From Limosilactobacillus antri DSM 16041 (lineage in GTDB: Bacteria; Bacillota; Bacilli; Lactobacillales; Lactobacillaceae): a DNA stretch of 64,000 bases. Positions 1 through 8,701 of this stretch are shown in pieces. Each line of letters opens with the position of its first letter. The first letter of the stretch is position 1. The notes under the pieces were generated by a model that was given only the letters and a program-made list of their open reading frames with translations, had not been told where the DNA came from and searched no databases. The DNA is taken from assembly GCF_000160835.1 (NCBI RefSeq), contig NZ_GG700733.1, positions 452,920-516,919 on the forward strand. Reading direction: 5' to 3'. The position numbers and the translations under genes are program-made.

Positions 1-68
1 TTTTGTTTATAGTAGTTAATGAAGGGTAAAAATTGGGTGGAAATATCATTTTTGCGCCTGAGTTATTG

Positions 69-74
69 TATAAT
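69..74 (+). promoter_or_regulatory. probable -10 box for the surface-protein gene
   Basis: TATAAT lies about 75 bases before the start codon of the LPXTG protein. No good -35 hexamer sits at the usual spacing, so this is a tentative promoter. Confidence 0.35.
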
Positions 75-147
75 AACAAAACCAGCATCCCCATTTTTAA
101 TGGGTTGACGATAAAATCAAGCCAGTCTTTACGAAAAGAGTCTTGCG

Positions 148-1773
148 ATGAGAGTAAATCAAATTCCCCATATAAGATTGAACAATTACCAGTTGGATAA
201 ACGTAAAAAGCAGTGGGCCTTGGTGAGCGCCACGGTACTAACGGCACTATCAGCCAGCTTAGCTAGTGCCCACGCTGCTGACCAGCCAACCGCTGCGCCG
301 ACTGCCCCCTCGACGGCGGCTGTACCGACACCAGCAGCGTCATCAGCCGGTACGTCCACTAGGAGCCAACCGGTAGCTGAGAGCACAGCGCCAACTCAGC
401 CGGCCACTGAACCGAAGGTAGAACAGCCGGCAGCCGCGCAGAGTACAACCGCGGCTGCGCAGGCTACCGCCCACCAGCGCGAAGACAACCTGCCGACTGG
501 CCCCGTTAATACCAATACGGTCTACGGTAGTGAAATTGACCCCAGCAAGTACAGCCTCAGTTTTAACGTCAGCCTGCCGTATAAGATTCCCCAGTATAAC
601 CTGGTTGACGGCGACTTGCGCTTTGCTAGCAATGAAGAAGTTGCCCACTTGAACGGCTGGACCCAGCCGGCTCTGATTAATGGTCAGGCGGTCAACACTG
701 GCCGTTACCTGGTTTTCCTTAGCAAGCCCGGCTATGATAACCTGTTGGCGTGGTTAAACGGTCACTGGGAGGGCAACCTGCACAAGGAAAACGGCTTGAC
801 GGTCGGTGACAAGTGGGTGCCAGACGCCAGCTTGCACAACATTGCCTTAGCACCGTATAACCTCGCAACCATCATTAGCAGTCACTGGTATGCCTTTTAC
901 ATTATCAACCCCTATGACGTTCAGGCGACGATTACCGGCCAGAGCGTTATTAATGATAACGGCAGTGGTGAGGGCCAGTTTACTCCTGGCCAGTACACGG
1001 TTTCCTTTGCCGGAACGCCGGAGGAGACCCCCTTCGCTAATGTCAGTCATGGTTTCAACTACCATTTCCAAACCGGGGATCTGACGATTGGGGAGCAAAA
1101 TGCGGATGGCAGTTACCAGGTCGTGCTGACGGCCCAGGGAAACGCTAACCTCAGGGCCGCCCTGGATCAAGCCTTTCACAGCGGGCCGGGGACGGACCAT
1201 GCTTCAAATTACCTCCTCACCATTGACCACGCGGGCGCGACAGTAGTGGTGAACGACTTGGCAAAGCAGACGGTGCGGACGATTGTCACCCATAATGTTA
1301 ACGGCACCACGACGGAGCAGGAGCAGACGGTTACTTTTAACCGGAGCTTTACAACGGATCCGGCAACGGGGGTAGTCACCTATGGCAGCTGGCACGTTGG
1401 CGATGACGTCACGCAACTAGTCGGCACCTGGCCAGCAGTTACGGTCGCGCCGGTAGCAGGATATCAGGCCACTCCCGAGCGGATTGCCGCGGTTACCGTT
1501 GACGGTGCTACCGCCAACCAGCTCATTGATGTTTACTACCAGAAGGTTGCGCATGGTGGAACGGCTTCCGGGAACCGCACGCCAGCAGGGACGGCCATTG
1601 TGGAAACCACCGGACGCGGCCAGTCAGCCGGGAACGCCGCACCGGGAGCGGTCCAATTACCGCAAACGGGTACTGATCGTTCCGCCAGCGCTATCTGGGG
1701 ATTAGGGCTCTTCGCACTCGCTAGTCTGTTTGGCTTTGGGCGGCGAAAAAAGCGGCCTACCGACGTTGACTAA
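148..1773 (+). CDS. LPXTG-anchored surface protein, Mub-like C-terminal part
   Basis: A secreted protein of 541 residues made for covalent attachment to peptidoglycan by sortase A. Residues 1-44 form a signal region with a basic stretch (KRKKQW) and a hydrophobic segment ending in AHA. Residues 45-115 are Ala/Pro/Thr/Ser-rich, typical of a wall-spanning or disordered linker. I recognise no domain in residues 120-375. Residues of about 380-470 (TVTFNRSFTTDPATG, then GYQATPE and VYYQKV) resemble the mucin-binding MucBP/Mub B2-type repeats of lactobacilli. LPQTG is at about 504, followed by a membrane helix and an RRKKR tail. A role in adhesion is inferred, not shown. Monocistronic as far as can be seen. 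Confidence 0.85.
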   Translation: MRVNQIPHIRLNNYQLDKRKKQWALVSATVLTALSASLASAHAADQPTAAPTAPSTAAVPTPAASSAGTSTRSQPVAESTAPTQPATEPKVEQPAAAQSTTAAAQATAHQREDNLPTGPVNTNTVYGSEIDPSKYSLSFNVSLPYKIPQYNLVDGDLRFASNEEVAHLNGWTQPALINGQAVNTGRYLVFLSKPGYDNLLAWLNGHWEGNLHKENGLTVGDKWVPDASLHNIALAPYNLATIISSHWYAFYIINPYDVQATITGQSVINDNGSGEGQFTPGQYTVSFAGTPEETPFANVSHGFNYHFQTGDLTIGEQNADGSYQVVLTAQGNANLRAALDQAFHSGPGTDHASNYLLTIDHAGATVVVNDLAKQTVRTIVTHNVNGTTTEQEQTVTFNRSFTTDPATGVVTYGSWHVGDDVTQLVGTWPAVTVAPVAGYQATPERIAAVTVDGATANQLIDVYYQKVAHGGTASGNRTPAGTAIVETTGRGQSAGNAAPGAVQLPQTGTDRSASAIWGLGLFALASLFGFGRRKKRPTDVD

Positions 1774-1805
1774 CGTTCTCATTAAAAGATTGAATTTTTT
1801 TCACA

Positions 1806-1840
1806 AGATTAACCGATTTTCGCGGGAAAGTGGTTAATCT
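1806..1840. repeat. inverted repeat with 9-bp arms
   Basis: AGATTAACC at 1806-1814 pairs exactly with GGTTAATCT at 1832-1840 around a 17-base loop. There is no T-run after it. It sits between the surface-protein stop and the 37-residue gene, so it could end the former transcript or act as an operator for the latter. Confidence 0.4.
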
Positions 1841-1893
1841 GTGCTCCCAAAAGTGATATAGTATAGATAATTTTAGAAAGCGAGGGACTAACT

Positions 1894-2007
1894 ATGGCAA
1901 AGTACATCGTTGAACTCAGTGAAGAAGATTTGCAAATGATTAAGGACTGTCACTCCAAGAACCCTTCAATTATGAAGGCGATGGAGAACGCAAAGAAGGA
2001 AAACTAA
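1894..2007 (+). CDS. 37-residue acidic/basic small protein
   Basis: Reads MAKYIVELSEEDLQ and ends with AMENAKKEN. A good ribosome-binding site (AAAGCGAGGGA) lies just upstream, and a -10-like TATAGT/TAGATAAT cluster precedes it. It is followed by a clear terminator, so it looks like an independent transcription unit. The sequence is highly charged and probably one amphipathic helix; there is no signal peptide or membrane segment. I do not recognise the family. Its compact gene structure argues for a real small protein rather than chance. Confidence 0.6.
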   Translation: MAKYIVELSEEDLQMIKDCHSKNPSIMKAMENAKKEN

Positions 2008-2060
2008 GCATTCCGCAGGCCGGCGCTGCTAGCGCCCGACATGGGATGAAGATAATCTGA

Positions 2061-2102
2061 AGAGGCGACTGAAATTGTAGAAAATGCAGTCGCCTCTTTT
2101 TG
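2061..2102 (+). terminator. rho-independent terminator
   Basis: AGAGGCGACT at 2061-2070 pairs with AGTCGCCTCT at 2089-2098 and is followed by TTTT. It ends the small-protein transcript and lies just before the permease gene. Confidence 0.8.
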
Positions 2103-2125
2103 CTGAAAAGGGGACGGAAGCTAAT

Positions 2126-2986
2126 ATGTCAGTAATGGATATTTTAATTGCCCTAGTGCCAGCGCTCGGCCTGGGCTTTCAGGTCATCTGTATGCAGCTG
2201 ATCGGCGGCAAGTACACCAACAAGGTTATGGGGATGGCCATCGTGACCCTGTTAGTCGGGATCGGCGTCTACCTTGTCAAGCAGCCAGTCCTAACGCCGG
2301 TGCTCTGGCTGGGGGCGGCGCTGAGCGGAATTGGTTTTTGTATCGGGATTATTCTGCAGGTCAAGAGCTTCTCTTTGGTGGGGGTCTCAATGACCATGCC
2401 GATTTCGGTTGGTGAACAGCTGGTCGGGACCGCCCTAGTGGGGGCGCTGTGCTTCCACGAGTGGACGACGGTCAGCCAGTGGCTGCTGGGGGGCGGGGCC
2501 CTCATTTTAATTGTCATCGGGATTGCGATGACCGCCTACCAGGAACGGCGTGACCAGGGGAGCAACGTCAAGAAGGGGATGCTCTACCTCCTGGTTTCCT
2601 CACTGGGCTTCGTGGCCTACGCCTCCTTCCCGACCGCCTTTCACCTGGGTGGTTGGGACATGGTCTTCCCGCAGGCCGTGGCGATCTTTGTCGCGATGAT
2701 TATCCTGTGCTCGTTTGAGAAGCAGCCGCAGCTGTTTGCCGCCAAGACCTGGCAGAACATGGCCACCGGAGTCTGCTTCGCCATTGCCAACCTGGGGATT
2801 ATCTTTTCCAACGAAATTAATGGGGTGGCGGTTGGCTACACCATGTCCCAACTGAACGTGATCATCTCAACCCTGGGCGGCCTGTGGATCCTCCACGAGG
2901 CCAAGACGCCGAAGGAAGTTAAGATGATTATCGCCGGGGTGATCCTGGTGGTCGCCGGCGGCATTATGATTGGGGTCACGAAATAG
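2126..2986 (+). CDS. GRP-family (GlcU/RbsU-like) sugar uptake permease
   Basis: A membrane protein of 286 residues with about ten hydrophobic segments, of the glucose/ribose porter family in the drug/metabolite transporter superfamily. Typical features are the N-terminal ALVPALGLGFQ segment, the GGKYTNKVMG loop and the ending GVILVVAGGIMIGVTK. These proteins import a hexose or pentose by proton symport. The reading frame is open further upstream, but that part overlaps the terminator; the ATG at 2126 follows the Shine-Dalgarno-like GGGGACGG and gives the normal family start. No sugar gene is adjacent on this strand, so the substrate cannot be named. Confidence 0.8.
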   Translation: MSVMDILIALVPALGLGFQVICMQLIGGKYTNKVMGMAIVTLLVGIGVYLVKQPVLTPVLWLGAALSGIGFCIGIILQVKSFSLVGVSMTMPISVGEQLVGTALVGALCFHEWTTVSQWLLGGGALILIVIGIAMTAYQERRDQGSNVKKGMLYLLVSSLGFVAYASFPTAFHLGGWDMVFPQAVAIFVAMIILCSFEKQPQLFAAKTWQNMATGVCFAIANLGIIFSNEINGVAVGYTMSQLNVIISTLGGLWILHEAKTPKEVKMIIAGVILVVAGGIMIGVTK

Positions 2987-3049
2987 GAATTAGTCGGAAT
3001 GCCTGGCGGTTGGTTTGCGTGACATTATTAAAACATTCGTAACTAAAAC

Positions 3050-3083
3050 AAGGGCCTGTGGCATGGTTTTGCCACAGGCCCTT
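3050..3083. terminator. strong hairpin between convergent genes
   Basis: A 14-bp perfect stem (AAGGGCCTGTGGCA and its complement) with a six-base loop lies between the permease and the convergent kinase gene. It can terminate in both directions; the minus strand has the better following T-rich stretch. Confidence 0.75.
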
Positions 3084-3160
3084 AAACTTACATTTCTTAG
3101 GAGTAACTATATATATGATGTTGAAAATGGAAAACGGTTGTTAATTACAGGATTTAATGA

Positions 3161-4696
3161 TTATTGGATGTTGGTTAATTCAGAAAGTTCCTTCATATCA
3201 CTGCCTAAGTCATTGTATAAATTACGGTAGAGCCGGTAGTAGCGGTTGTAGACTTCATGCTGCTCCCGCCGTGGTTCGACCTTTTCGCCCAGAACCTGCC
3301 ACTTTTGAACCTCGTCAACTGTGAGGGTCCCGGTAGCAAGCCCGGCTAGCATTACGTCGCCAAGGTTGGCTTCAGCGTCGTCAATTGGTGTTCGAACAGC
3401 GTAACCGGTAACGTCGGCAAACATCTGAACCCAGTCTGGCGAGTTGGTCACGCCACCGGCGATCACGATGTAGTCGCCGAGGTCGCGGCCCGTACTTTCA
3501 ATACTGTGCCGGAGGGCGTAGCAAACCGCCTCTTGGAAGGCGTGGAAAAGGTCAGCCTTCGTGTGGACGAGGGACAGGCCGAAGACCAGCCCCTTGGCGT
3601 TGGAATTCCAGACCGGGGCCCGCTCACCCATGAAGTATGGGAGCACTACCAGGCCGCGGCTGCCGGCCGGGACATTGTGGGCCTCCTTGCCAAGCGTGAC
3701 GTAAGCGTTATCGCCGCCGCTTTCTTGCACGCCCTTTTCCAGCAGGCCGAAGTTATCGCGGAACCACTTGGTGATGGCCCCCGCAGTGGCTGAACCAGAG
3801 AAGTTGTAAACCAGCTGCCGTGACTTGTAAGGGTATGGCCAGACGATTAATCCCTTGCCCTTAATCGGCTCTTCGCTAACCAGCGCGGCATTCATTGAGG
3901 AACCGATTGCGGCAACGTACCGTCCGGGTTGGAAGACACCCATTCCGATGTTGGCTGCCCCAACGTCAACCCCACCGGCGATTACCGGGGTGCCAGCGGG
4001 AACGCCTAATTCCTGGGCCGCCTCTTTGGTAATCAGCCCGGCGATTTCGGTGGCGTCGACAAATTTCTCCGGCATCTTATCAACCGGGACCCCCATCGCG
4101 TCCATCATTTCTTTCGACCAGGTTCCCTTGTTAATATCGTAGAAACCGCCGATGTTGCCGGCCGCGGAGTAGTCAATTGAAACCTTGCCAGTCAGCTTGT
4201 AGATTACGTAGTTGTTTGGCGGCAGGAACATCTTGGTTCGCCGCCAATTTTCTGGTTCGTGGTTCTTGATCCAGAGAACCTTCGTGTAACCATAATAGGG
4301 GTCGACAACTTCGTTTCCGGTGATTTCACGGAGCCGGTCAGTGTCGACGTGGCGCTTTACCCACTCGGTTTCTTCGGCGGCCCGGCGATCCATCCAGATT
4401 AAGTCCGGCCGTACCGGCTCCATCTTGTCATCAACGGGGATTCCTGAACCACCGTAAAGGCCGCTGATCCCAATTCCCTTAATATCTGCGGGATTGACCT
4501 TGCTTTTGGCCACGGTTTTGCGGATGGAGTCTTTAACTGCTTTGAGCCAAACGTCTGGCCACTGTTCTGCCCACAGGGGGTGGGGCGTCAGCACGTCATA
4601 TTCTTCCAGGTCTTGGGCGATCAGCTCGCCCTTAGTATTCATCAGGATACTTTTGGTCCCGGAGGTTCCAATGTCTGTTCCAATTAAGTAGTCCAT
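3161..4696 (-). CDS. FGGY-family carbohydrate kinase (xylulokinase-like)
   Basis: A cytoplasmic sugar kinase of 511 residues with the two-domain FGGY fold. The N-terminal phosphate-binding motif GTDIGTSGTKS, the central GVDVGAANIGMG and the C-terminal IAGGVTNSPDW adenosine motif are all visible. The ATG at 4696 is preferred over one three codons earlier because AAGGAG lies ten bases before it. The neighbouring SDR dehydrogenase, 34 bases upstream of this start on the same strand, suggests an operon that oxidises a polyol or sugar and then phosphorylates the product, for example to xylulose 5-phosphate for the phosphoketolase pathway. Gluconate or another ketose as substrate cannot be excluded. 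Confidence 0.8.
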   Translation of the reverse strand: MDYLIGTDIGTSGTKSILMNTKGELIAQDLEEYDVLTPHPLWAEQWPDVWLKAVKDSIRKTVAKSKVNPADIKGIGISGLYGGSGIPVDDKMEPVRPDLIWMDRRAAEETEWVKRHVDTDRLREITGNEVVDPYYGYTKVLWIKNHEPENWRRTKMFLPPNNYVIYKLTGKVSIDYSAAGNIGGFYDINKGTWSKEMMDAMGVPVDKMPEKFVDATEIAGLITKEAAQELGVPAGTPVIAGGVDVGAANIGMGVFQPGRYVAAIGSSMNAALVSEEPIKGKGLIVWPYPYKSRQLVYNFSGSATAGAITKWFRDNFGLLEKGVQESGGDNAYVTLGKEAHNVPAGSRGLVVLPYFMGERAPVWNSNAKGLVFGLSLVHTKADLFHAFQEAVCYALRHSIESTGRDLGDYIVIAGGVTNSPDWVQMFADVTGYAVRTPIDDAEANLGDVMLAGLATGTLTVDEVQKWQVLGEKVEPRREQHEVYNRYYRLYRNLYNDLGSDMKELSELTNIQ

Positions 4697-4730
4697 ACTC
4701 TTCATGCTCCTTTATCCTGAAAGGTGATTT

Positions 4731-5507
4731 TTACCAAGCAGTGAAGGCCCCATCGATCAGGTAATCTTCACCAGTTGAGAAGCTGCTGGTGTCGCTTGCC
4801 AGGTAAACGGCCATTCCTTGCAGTTCCTCTGGCTTCCCCAGCCGGCCCAGTGGTGCCCAGTCATTCCAGGTCTTGATTAATGGCTTCAGGTCTGGAGAAC
4901 TCAGGGTCAGGTCGGTTCCCATGTAGCCGGGGCTCATTGTGTTAACCCGCACGCCGCGCTTGGCCCACTCGATGGCCAGGGACTTGGACAGCTGAATTAC
5001 ACCGTTCTTCGTCGCGTTGTAAGAACACTGTGGTTGCGGCCGGTTAACGATGTGCGCGGACATTGAAGCCGTGTTGACAATCGAACCATGGCCCTGCTTT
5101 AACATGTAGCGGCCGGCGGCAGTGGAGCAGAGGAAGACGGAGTTCAAGTTCAGGTTAACAACCTTCAGCCAGTCTTCGTATGACATTTCTTCGGCAGGAA
5201 CGTTTAAGCACATCCCGGCGTTGTTAAATGCGGCGTCAAGCCCCCCTAATTGGTCAACGACCGTTTGGACCATCTTTTCGACTTCCTCGGGGTCGGTGAC
5301 GTCGGTCTTAACCGCGATTACCTTTTGCCCAGTGGCCTGAGCAATTTCTTCGGCGGTTGCCTTAGCCTTTTCTTCGTTGATGTCAACGATTGCGACGTCG
5401 GCACCGGCTTCGGCGAGCCCGGTGGCCATGGCCTTCCCTAAGCCCTGGGCACCGCCCGTCACATAAATGCTCTTCCTGTCGAGGCGCATCCGATCTAAAA
5501 TTCCCAT
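4731..5507 (-). CDS. short-chain dehydrogenase/reductase, probable polyol or sugar dehydrogenase
   Basis: A classical SDR of 258 residues. The NAD(P) motif TGGAQGLGKA is at about 17-26, the acidic DIN after the second strand favours NAD(H), NNAG is at about 95 and the catalytic YNATK follows the conserved Ser region. It oxidises or reduces a small alcohol/carbonyl pair in the cytoplasm. The strong GAGGAGG site stands before the ATG. First gene of a two-gene operon with the FGGY kinase and divergent from the ROK regulator, which probably controls it. Substrate inferred only from context (pentitol, arabitol or sorbitol type). Confidence 0.85.
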   Translation of the reverse strand: MGILDRMRLDRKSIYVTGGAQGLGKAMATGLAEAGADVAIVDINEEKAKATAEEIAQATGQKVIAVKTDVTDPEEVEKMVQTVVDQLGGLDAAFNNAGMCLNVPAEEMSYEDWLKVVNLNLNSVFLCSTAAGRYMLKQGHGSIVNTASMSAHIVNRPQPQCSYNATKNGVIQLSKSLAIEWAKRGVRVNTMSPGYMGTDLTLSSPDLKPLIKTWNDWAPLGRLGKPEELQGMAVYLASDTSSFSTGEDYLIDGAFTAW

Positions 5508-5723
5508 GAGTAATTCCTCCTCAAAAAATATTGGATTAATGGTCGCTTTATATTATCTTATCCAATTTTATAAAACGACTTTATTTAATTCACTTTTTAG
5601 GATAGGACCTTTATTCCGAAAAGTCAACACTTTTTTGGAACCGATTTCAAGAAATTGAAAAATTAATTATCGTAATCATTTTATGCTACACTTAACCTAC
5701 TAGTCTAAAGCTGGGAGGGTACT

Positions 5724-6842
5724 ATGAGGACAAAGACAATGCAGTCGATTCAGCAGTCGAATTACTCGAATATTTATCACCTGCTGATGCACAATGATAA
5801 GCTATCTAAACAGATGATTGCCGATGAGCTGGGCCTGAGCCTGCCGACGGTCACCAGCAATCTGAACCGGTTGAGCGACCAGCAGCTGATTATGAAGAAT
5901 GGCCAGCTGGAATCAAAAATCGGCCGCCGGGCCACGGCCTACTCAATTAACCACAATGCCTTTCTGAGTATTGGAATTGAAGTCTTTCAAAAGTACGCCA
6001 CGATTACGGTGATTAACCTGAAACACGAAGTCCTGGCGATTCATACGGTGAACATCCCGTTCGCAAATAGCGACCAGTACGCTGCGGCACTGGCCGACCA
6101 GGTTCGCTGGGTCCTGCAGAACAACGGCTACAACGAGAAGGCCATCTTAGGCGCTGGTATTGGTATCCAGGGGCTGATTGACAGTGCGGGAACTACGGTT
6201 TTGTGGGGAAAGATTTTGGATTGCACCGGGATGCGGGCGGAGCGCTTTAGCCAGTTTTTGCCATTCCCGGTTCGCTTTTACCATGATGCCGATTGTGTCG
6301 CGGCCGCTGAATACGCCGCCAACCCGCATGACGGAATCGTGCTATCGATCGGCGAGCACTTTGGGAGCGCGATGATCGTTGCTGGCAAGATTTTACGAAG
6401 CACGACGGGGCGGGACGGCACGATGGAACACATTTCGATTAACCCCCGCCATGGTCGGCCCTGTTATTGTGGCCGCCGGGGGTGTATTGAAACGTATTGC
6501 TCGCTGTCCTCGTTGTTGCAGCCGACCGAAACGCTCAACAGCTTTTTTGCGAACCTCAAGCAGGATGATCCGGCAGTCAAAAAGCGCTTTGCCGAATACC
6601 TGGATTACCTTGCTGAGTCAATTTATAACCTCCATATGTTCATCGACGTGCCAATCATAATTGGGGGGCGGCTGAGCAAGTTTATCACTAGCCCGGTCCT
6701 TGAAGAATTACGGAAACGCCTAAGGGCAATCTCCGTTTTCCCCGAAAATGAACGGTACGTCAAGGTGGGCCACGTTGCCGATAACGCGGTCGCGATTGGG
6801 GCGGCTATCCCCTTTATTGACGAGAAGCTTAGTTCAATTTAA
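5724..6842 (+). CDS. ROK-family transcriptional regulator (XylR/NagC type)
   Basis: A 372-residue regulator. Residues 1-75 form a winged helix-turn-helix (MIADELGLSLPTVTSNLNRL). The rest is a ROK sugar-binding domain with the zinc-binding cluster of the family (RHGRPCYCGRRGCIE). Strong ribosome-binding site GGGAGGG. It is transcribed away from the SDR-kinase operon and towards the GPH transporter, a normal place for a local repressor that responds to the imported sugar. Inverted repeats in the SDR-ROK intergenic region (ATTGGAT and ATCCAAT around 5531-5572) and before the transporter are candidate operators. Confidence 0.85.
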   Translation: MRTKTMQSIQQSNYSNIYHLLMHNDKLSKQMIADELGLSLPTVTSNLNRLSDQQLIMKNGQLESKIGRRATAYSINHNAFLSIGIEVFQKYATITVINLKHEVLAIHTVNIPFANSDQYAAALADQVRWVLQNNGYNEKAILGAGIGIQGLIDSAGTTVLWGKILDCTGMRAERFSQFLPFPVRFYHDADCVAAAEYAANPHDGIVLSIGEHFGSAMIVAGKILRSTTGRDGTMEHISINPRHGRPCYCGRRGCIETYCSLSSLLQPTETLNSFFANLKQDDPAVKKRFAEYLDYLAESIYNLHMFIDVPIIIGGRLSKFITSPVLEELRKRLRAISVFPENERYVKVGHVADNAVAIGAAIPFIDEKLSSI

Positions 6843-6853
6843 ACGATGATAAT

Positions 6854-6890
6854 AAAAAGGGCTTCCAGATTTTTTCTGGAAGCCCTTTTT
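6854..6890. terminator. bidirectional terminator
   Basis: AAAAAGGGCTTCCAGA pairs with TCTGGAAGCCCTTTTT, with A and T runs on both sides. It separates the convergent ROK regulator and GPH transporter genes. Confidence 0.9.
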
Positions 6891-6891
6891 A

Positions 6892-8307
6892 TTAGGCATT
6901 CTGGGTTGTAGTTTGGCTACTATTGAGCCGATTTTCAAGGGCCGCAACGATTTTAGCGTGCTGTTCCTCGGTCAGCGTAACTTTGAAGTAGAAAATCAGG
7001 GCCGCAATAATTAACAAGCCGATTGGAATGTAGAACATAAAGGTGTTGAACTCCATAATCCCGTGGGCGGAAATGTCGCTTGGCTTAGCGTTCCCGGTCA
7101 TACCAGCCGCGACGGCAACGAGGCCGACGATTCCGTTAGAAGCCGCACCGGCAAGCTTGTCAATTAATGGCCGCACCGAAAGGGTGACGGACTCGTTACG
7201 GGTTCCGTTCACTAACTGGCCATATTCGACACTATCGGTAATGGTCATCAGGGTTGCCAAGAAGATTAACGGGTAGGGAACGAAGTAGAAGGCGACGGCG
7301 GTCAGTACCCAGTGCAGACTTTGCCCGGCAAAGAGGAAGATGACGTAGCCAATGAGCATGAAGCCAATCCCGCCGACGTAAATTGCCTTCCGCTTAATCA
7401 GGTTCTCCAAGAACGGGTACAGCGCAACCGAGAAGACCCCGAGGATGCAGGTAATTACCCCAACCCAGGTGTAGGCGGCAGCGTTGCCGAGCCGGTAGGT
7501 AAAGTAGTACATCAGAAGCGAGTTCGTAACGACGTAGCTAAAGGCAAACAGGAAGTAGGAGGCCGCAATCCACAGTAACTGGCTGTTGTGGCCGATTGCT
7601 CGAAAGATGTCCTTTAATGTCGTGTGCTTGGTGTTTGAGCGAATCAGGTTCTTTTGCTCCTTGATGTTTAGACAGGTAATCAGGGCGCCGCCAGTACACA
7701 GGATCGCCACAATAATGACGTAGCCCAGCCAGCCGGCCCGCGTCTGCTGCCCAAACGGCACCTTGGAAAAGAGGTGTGAGAAGAGCATGATCGCAGGGGT
7801 GATAATCACAATTACGATCTGCGCACCAAGGGTTGAACCCAGCCGAGAGGCGGTCCCGAAGTTAGTGCGGACCTTATTATCGATACTTACCGCCGGCAGC
7901 ATCGACCAGATGGCGATGTCGCTAAAGGAGTAGAAGACGTCGATAATTAAGAACGTGATTGAGAGCAGGACCAGGTAGAAGAGCGGGTTGCTCCAGGCAA
8001 GGCCAAAGTAGTCCGAAAAGAGGAAGACGAGCCCGATGGAAGCAACGAGGGAGCCGATTAAAATCCAGGGGCGGAACTTCCCCCACCGGGTATTGGTGTT
8101 ATCGACAATCCCACCGATCATGGGGTCAAACATGATTTCGCCGACCCGGATGATCACGATGATGGAGGTGACGATTCCCACCATCTTGGTGTCACTGGAA
8201 TTCGTAAAGAGTTGACTGGTAATAAACATCATAAAATAAATGCTGAGGGTGTTATAAAACGCATCGTGCCCAAAGGTGCCGAGCGCATACGCAAAATACT
8301 TTTTCAA
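6892..8307 (-). CDS. GPH-family sugar:cation symporter
   Basis: A 471-residue membrane protein with about twelve hydrophobic segments. It belongs to the glycoside-pentoside-hexuronide symporters, shown by the N-terminal YALGTFGHDAFYNTL segment, the DPMIGGIVDNTNTRWGKFRPW loop and the second-half GxxxD-type motifs. It lacks the C-terminal IIA domain found in LacS-type members. Start is TTG at 8307, after an AAAGG site. It probably imports the sugar or polyol handled by the dehydrogenase and kinase on the other side of the ROK gene. Confidence 0.85.
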   Translation of the reverse strand: MKKYFAYALGTFGHDAFYNTLSIYFMMFITSQLFTNSSDTKMVGIVTSIIVIIRVGEIMFDPMIGGIVDNTNTRWGKFRPWILIGSLVASIGLVFLFSDYFGLAWSNPLFYLVLLSITFLIIDVFYSFSDIAIWSMLPAVSIDNKVRTNFGTASRLGSTLGAQIVIVIITPAIMLFSHLFSKVPFGQQTRAGWLGYVIIVAILCTGGALITCLNIKEQKNLIRSNTKHTTLKDIFRAIGHNSQLLWIAASYFLFAFSYVVTNSLLMYYFTYRLGNAAAYTWVGVITCILGVFSVALYPFLENLIKRKAIYVGGIGFMLIGYVIFLFAGQSLHWVLTAVAFYFVPYPLIFLATLMTITDSVEYGQLVNGTRNESVTLSVRPLIDKLAGAASNGIVGLVAVAAGMTGNAKPSDISAHGIMEFNTFMFYIPIGLLIIAALIFYFKVTLTEEQHAKIVAALENRLNSSQTTTQNA

Positions 8308-8584
8308 AGCAGACCGACCTTTCCGTATTTTATAAATACATTTTACAAAACTATTTTACAATTGCATTGTAAATGAAAGCGGTTGCTAAAACAAGGGGTA
8401 CAAAACTAATTATTTATTTCACAATTGCCAGAACGGGGGGCCATGCCAAGTTAAATTGCGGCAGCCGGGGACTGGGACCACGCTCGGGCCCCGTTAGTCA
8501 GAATTTGTGAAGTGATGGTGGCGCTACCAAAAAAATTAAATTTTTGGGAAATTTAATCGAGCACAGTGGTAGCAGGCTTTCTTA
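8308..8584. other. intergenic region before the GPH transporter gene
   Basis: No gene fits here. TTTACAAT at 8355-8362 and ATTGTAAA at 8366-8373 form a dyad with a three-base centre, and GTATTT/AAATAC form another at 8325-8339. Next to the first dyad, ATGAAAGCGGTTGCT at 8374-8388 is a partial cre-like sequence. These are candidate control sites for the GPH gene. The stretch 8440-8580 shows nothing I can name. Confidence 0.4.
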
Positions 8585-8634
8585 TGTCAAACGTATGACA
8601 TATTTGACGATTTTTATATGTCATACGTTTGACA
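8585..8634 (+). promoter_or_regulatory. two LacI-type operators before the sucrose operon
   Basis: TGTCAAACGTATGACA (8585-8600) and TGTCATACGTTTGACA (8619-8634) are each near-palindromic with a CG centre and are exact reverse complements of each other. Their centres are 34 bp apart. They are the obvious targets of the LacI-family repressor encoded downstream. A TATAAT sits at 8635-8640, so the second site would cover the promoter. Confidence 0.8.
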
Positions 8635-8663
8635 TATAATTTCACAAAGTGTAGGCTTTGTTG

Positions 8664-8678
8664 ATGAAAGCGATAACA
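8664..8678 (+). promoter_or_regulatory. catabolite-responsive element (cre)
   Basis: ATGAAAGCGATAACA matches the CcpA consensus WTGNAARCGNWWWCA at every position. It lies 24 bases before the start of the sucrose hydrolase gene, a roadblock position for repression by CcpA. Confidence 0.8.
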
Positions 8679-8701
8679 AAAACGAAGGTGAAGGAATTAT
8701 C

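Noticed and set aside
3015..3230. A 71-codon plus-strand frame after the permease gene
   Set aside because: It runs through a strong terminator and into the antisense of the kinase gene.
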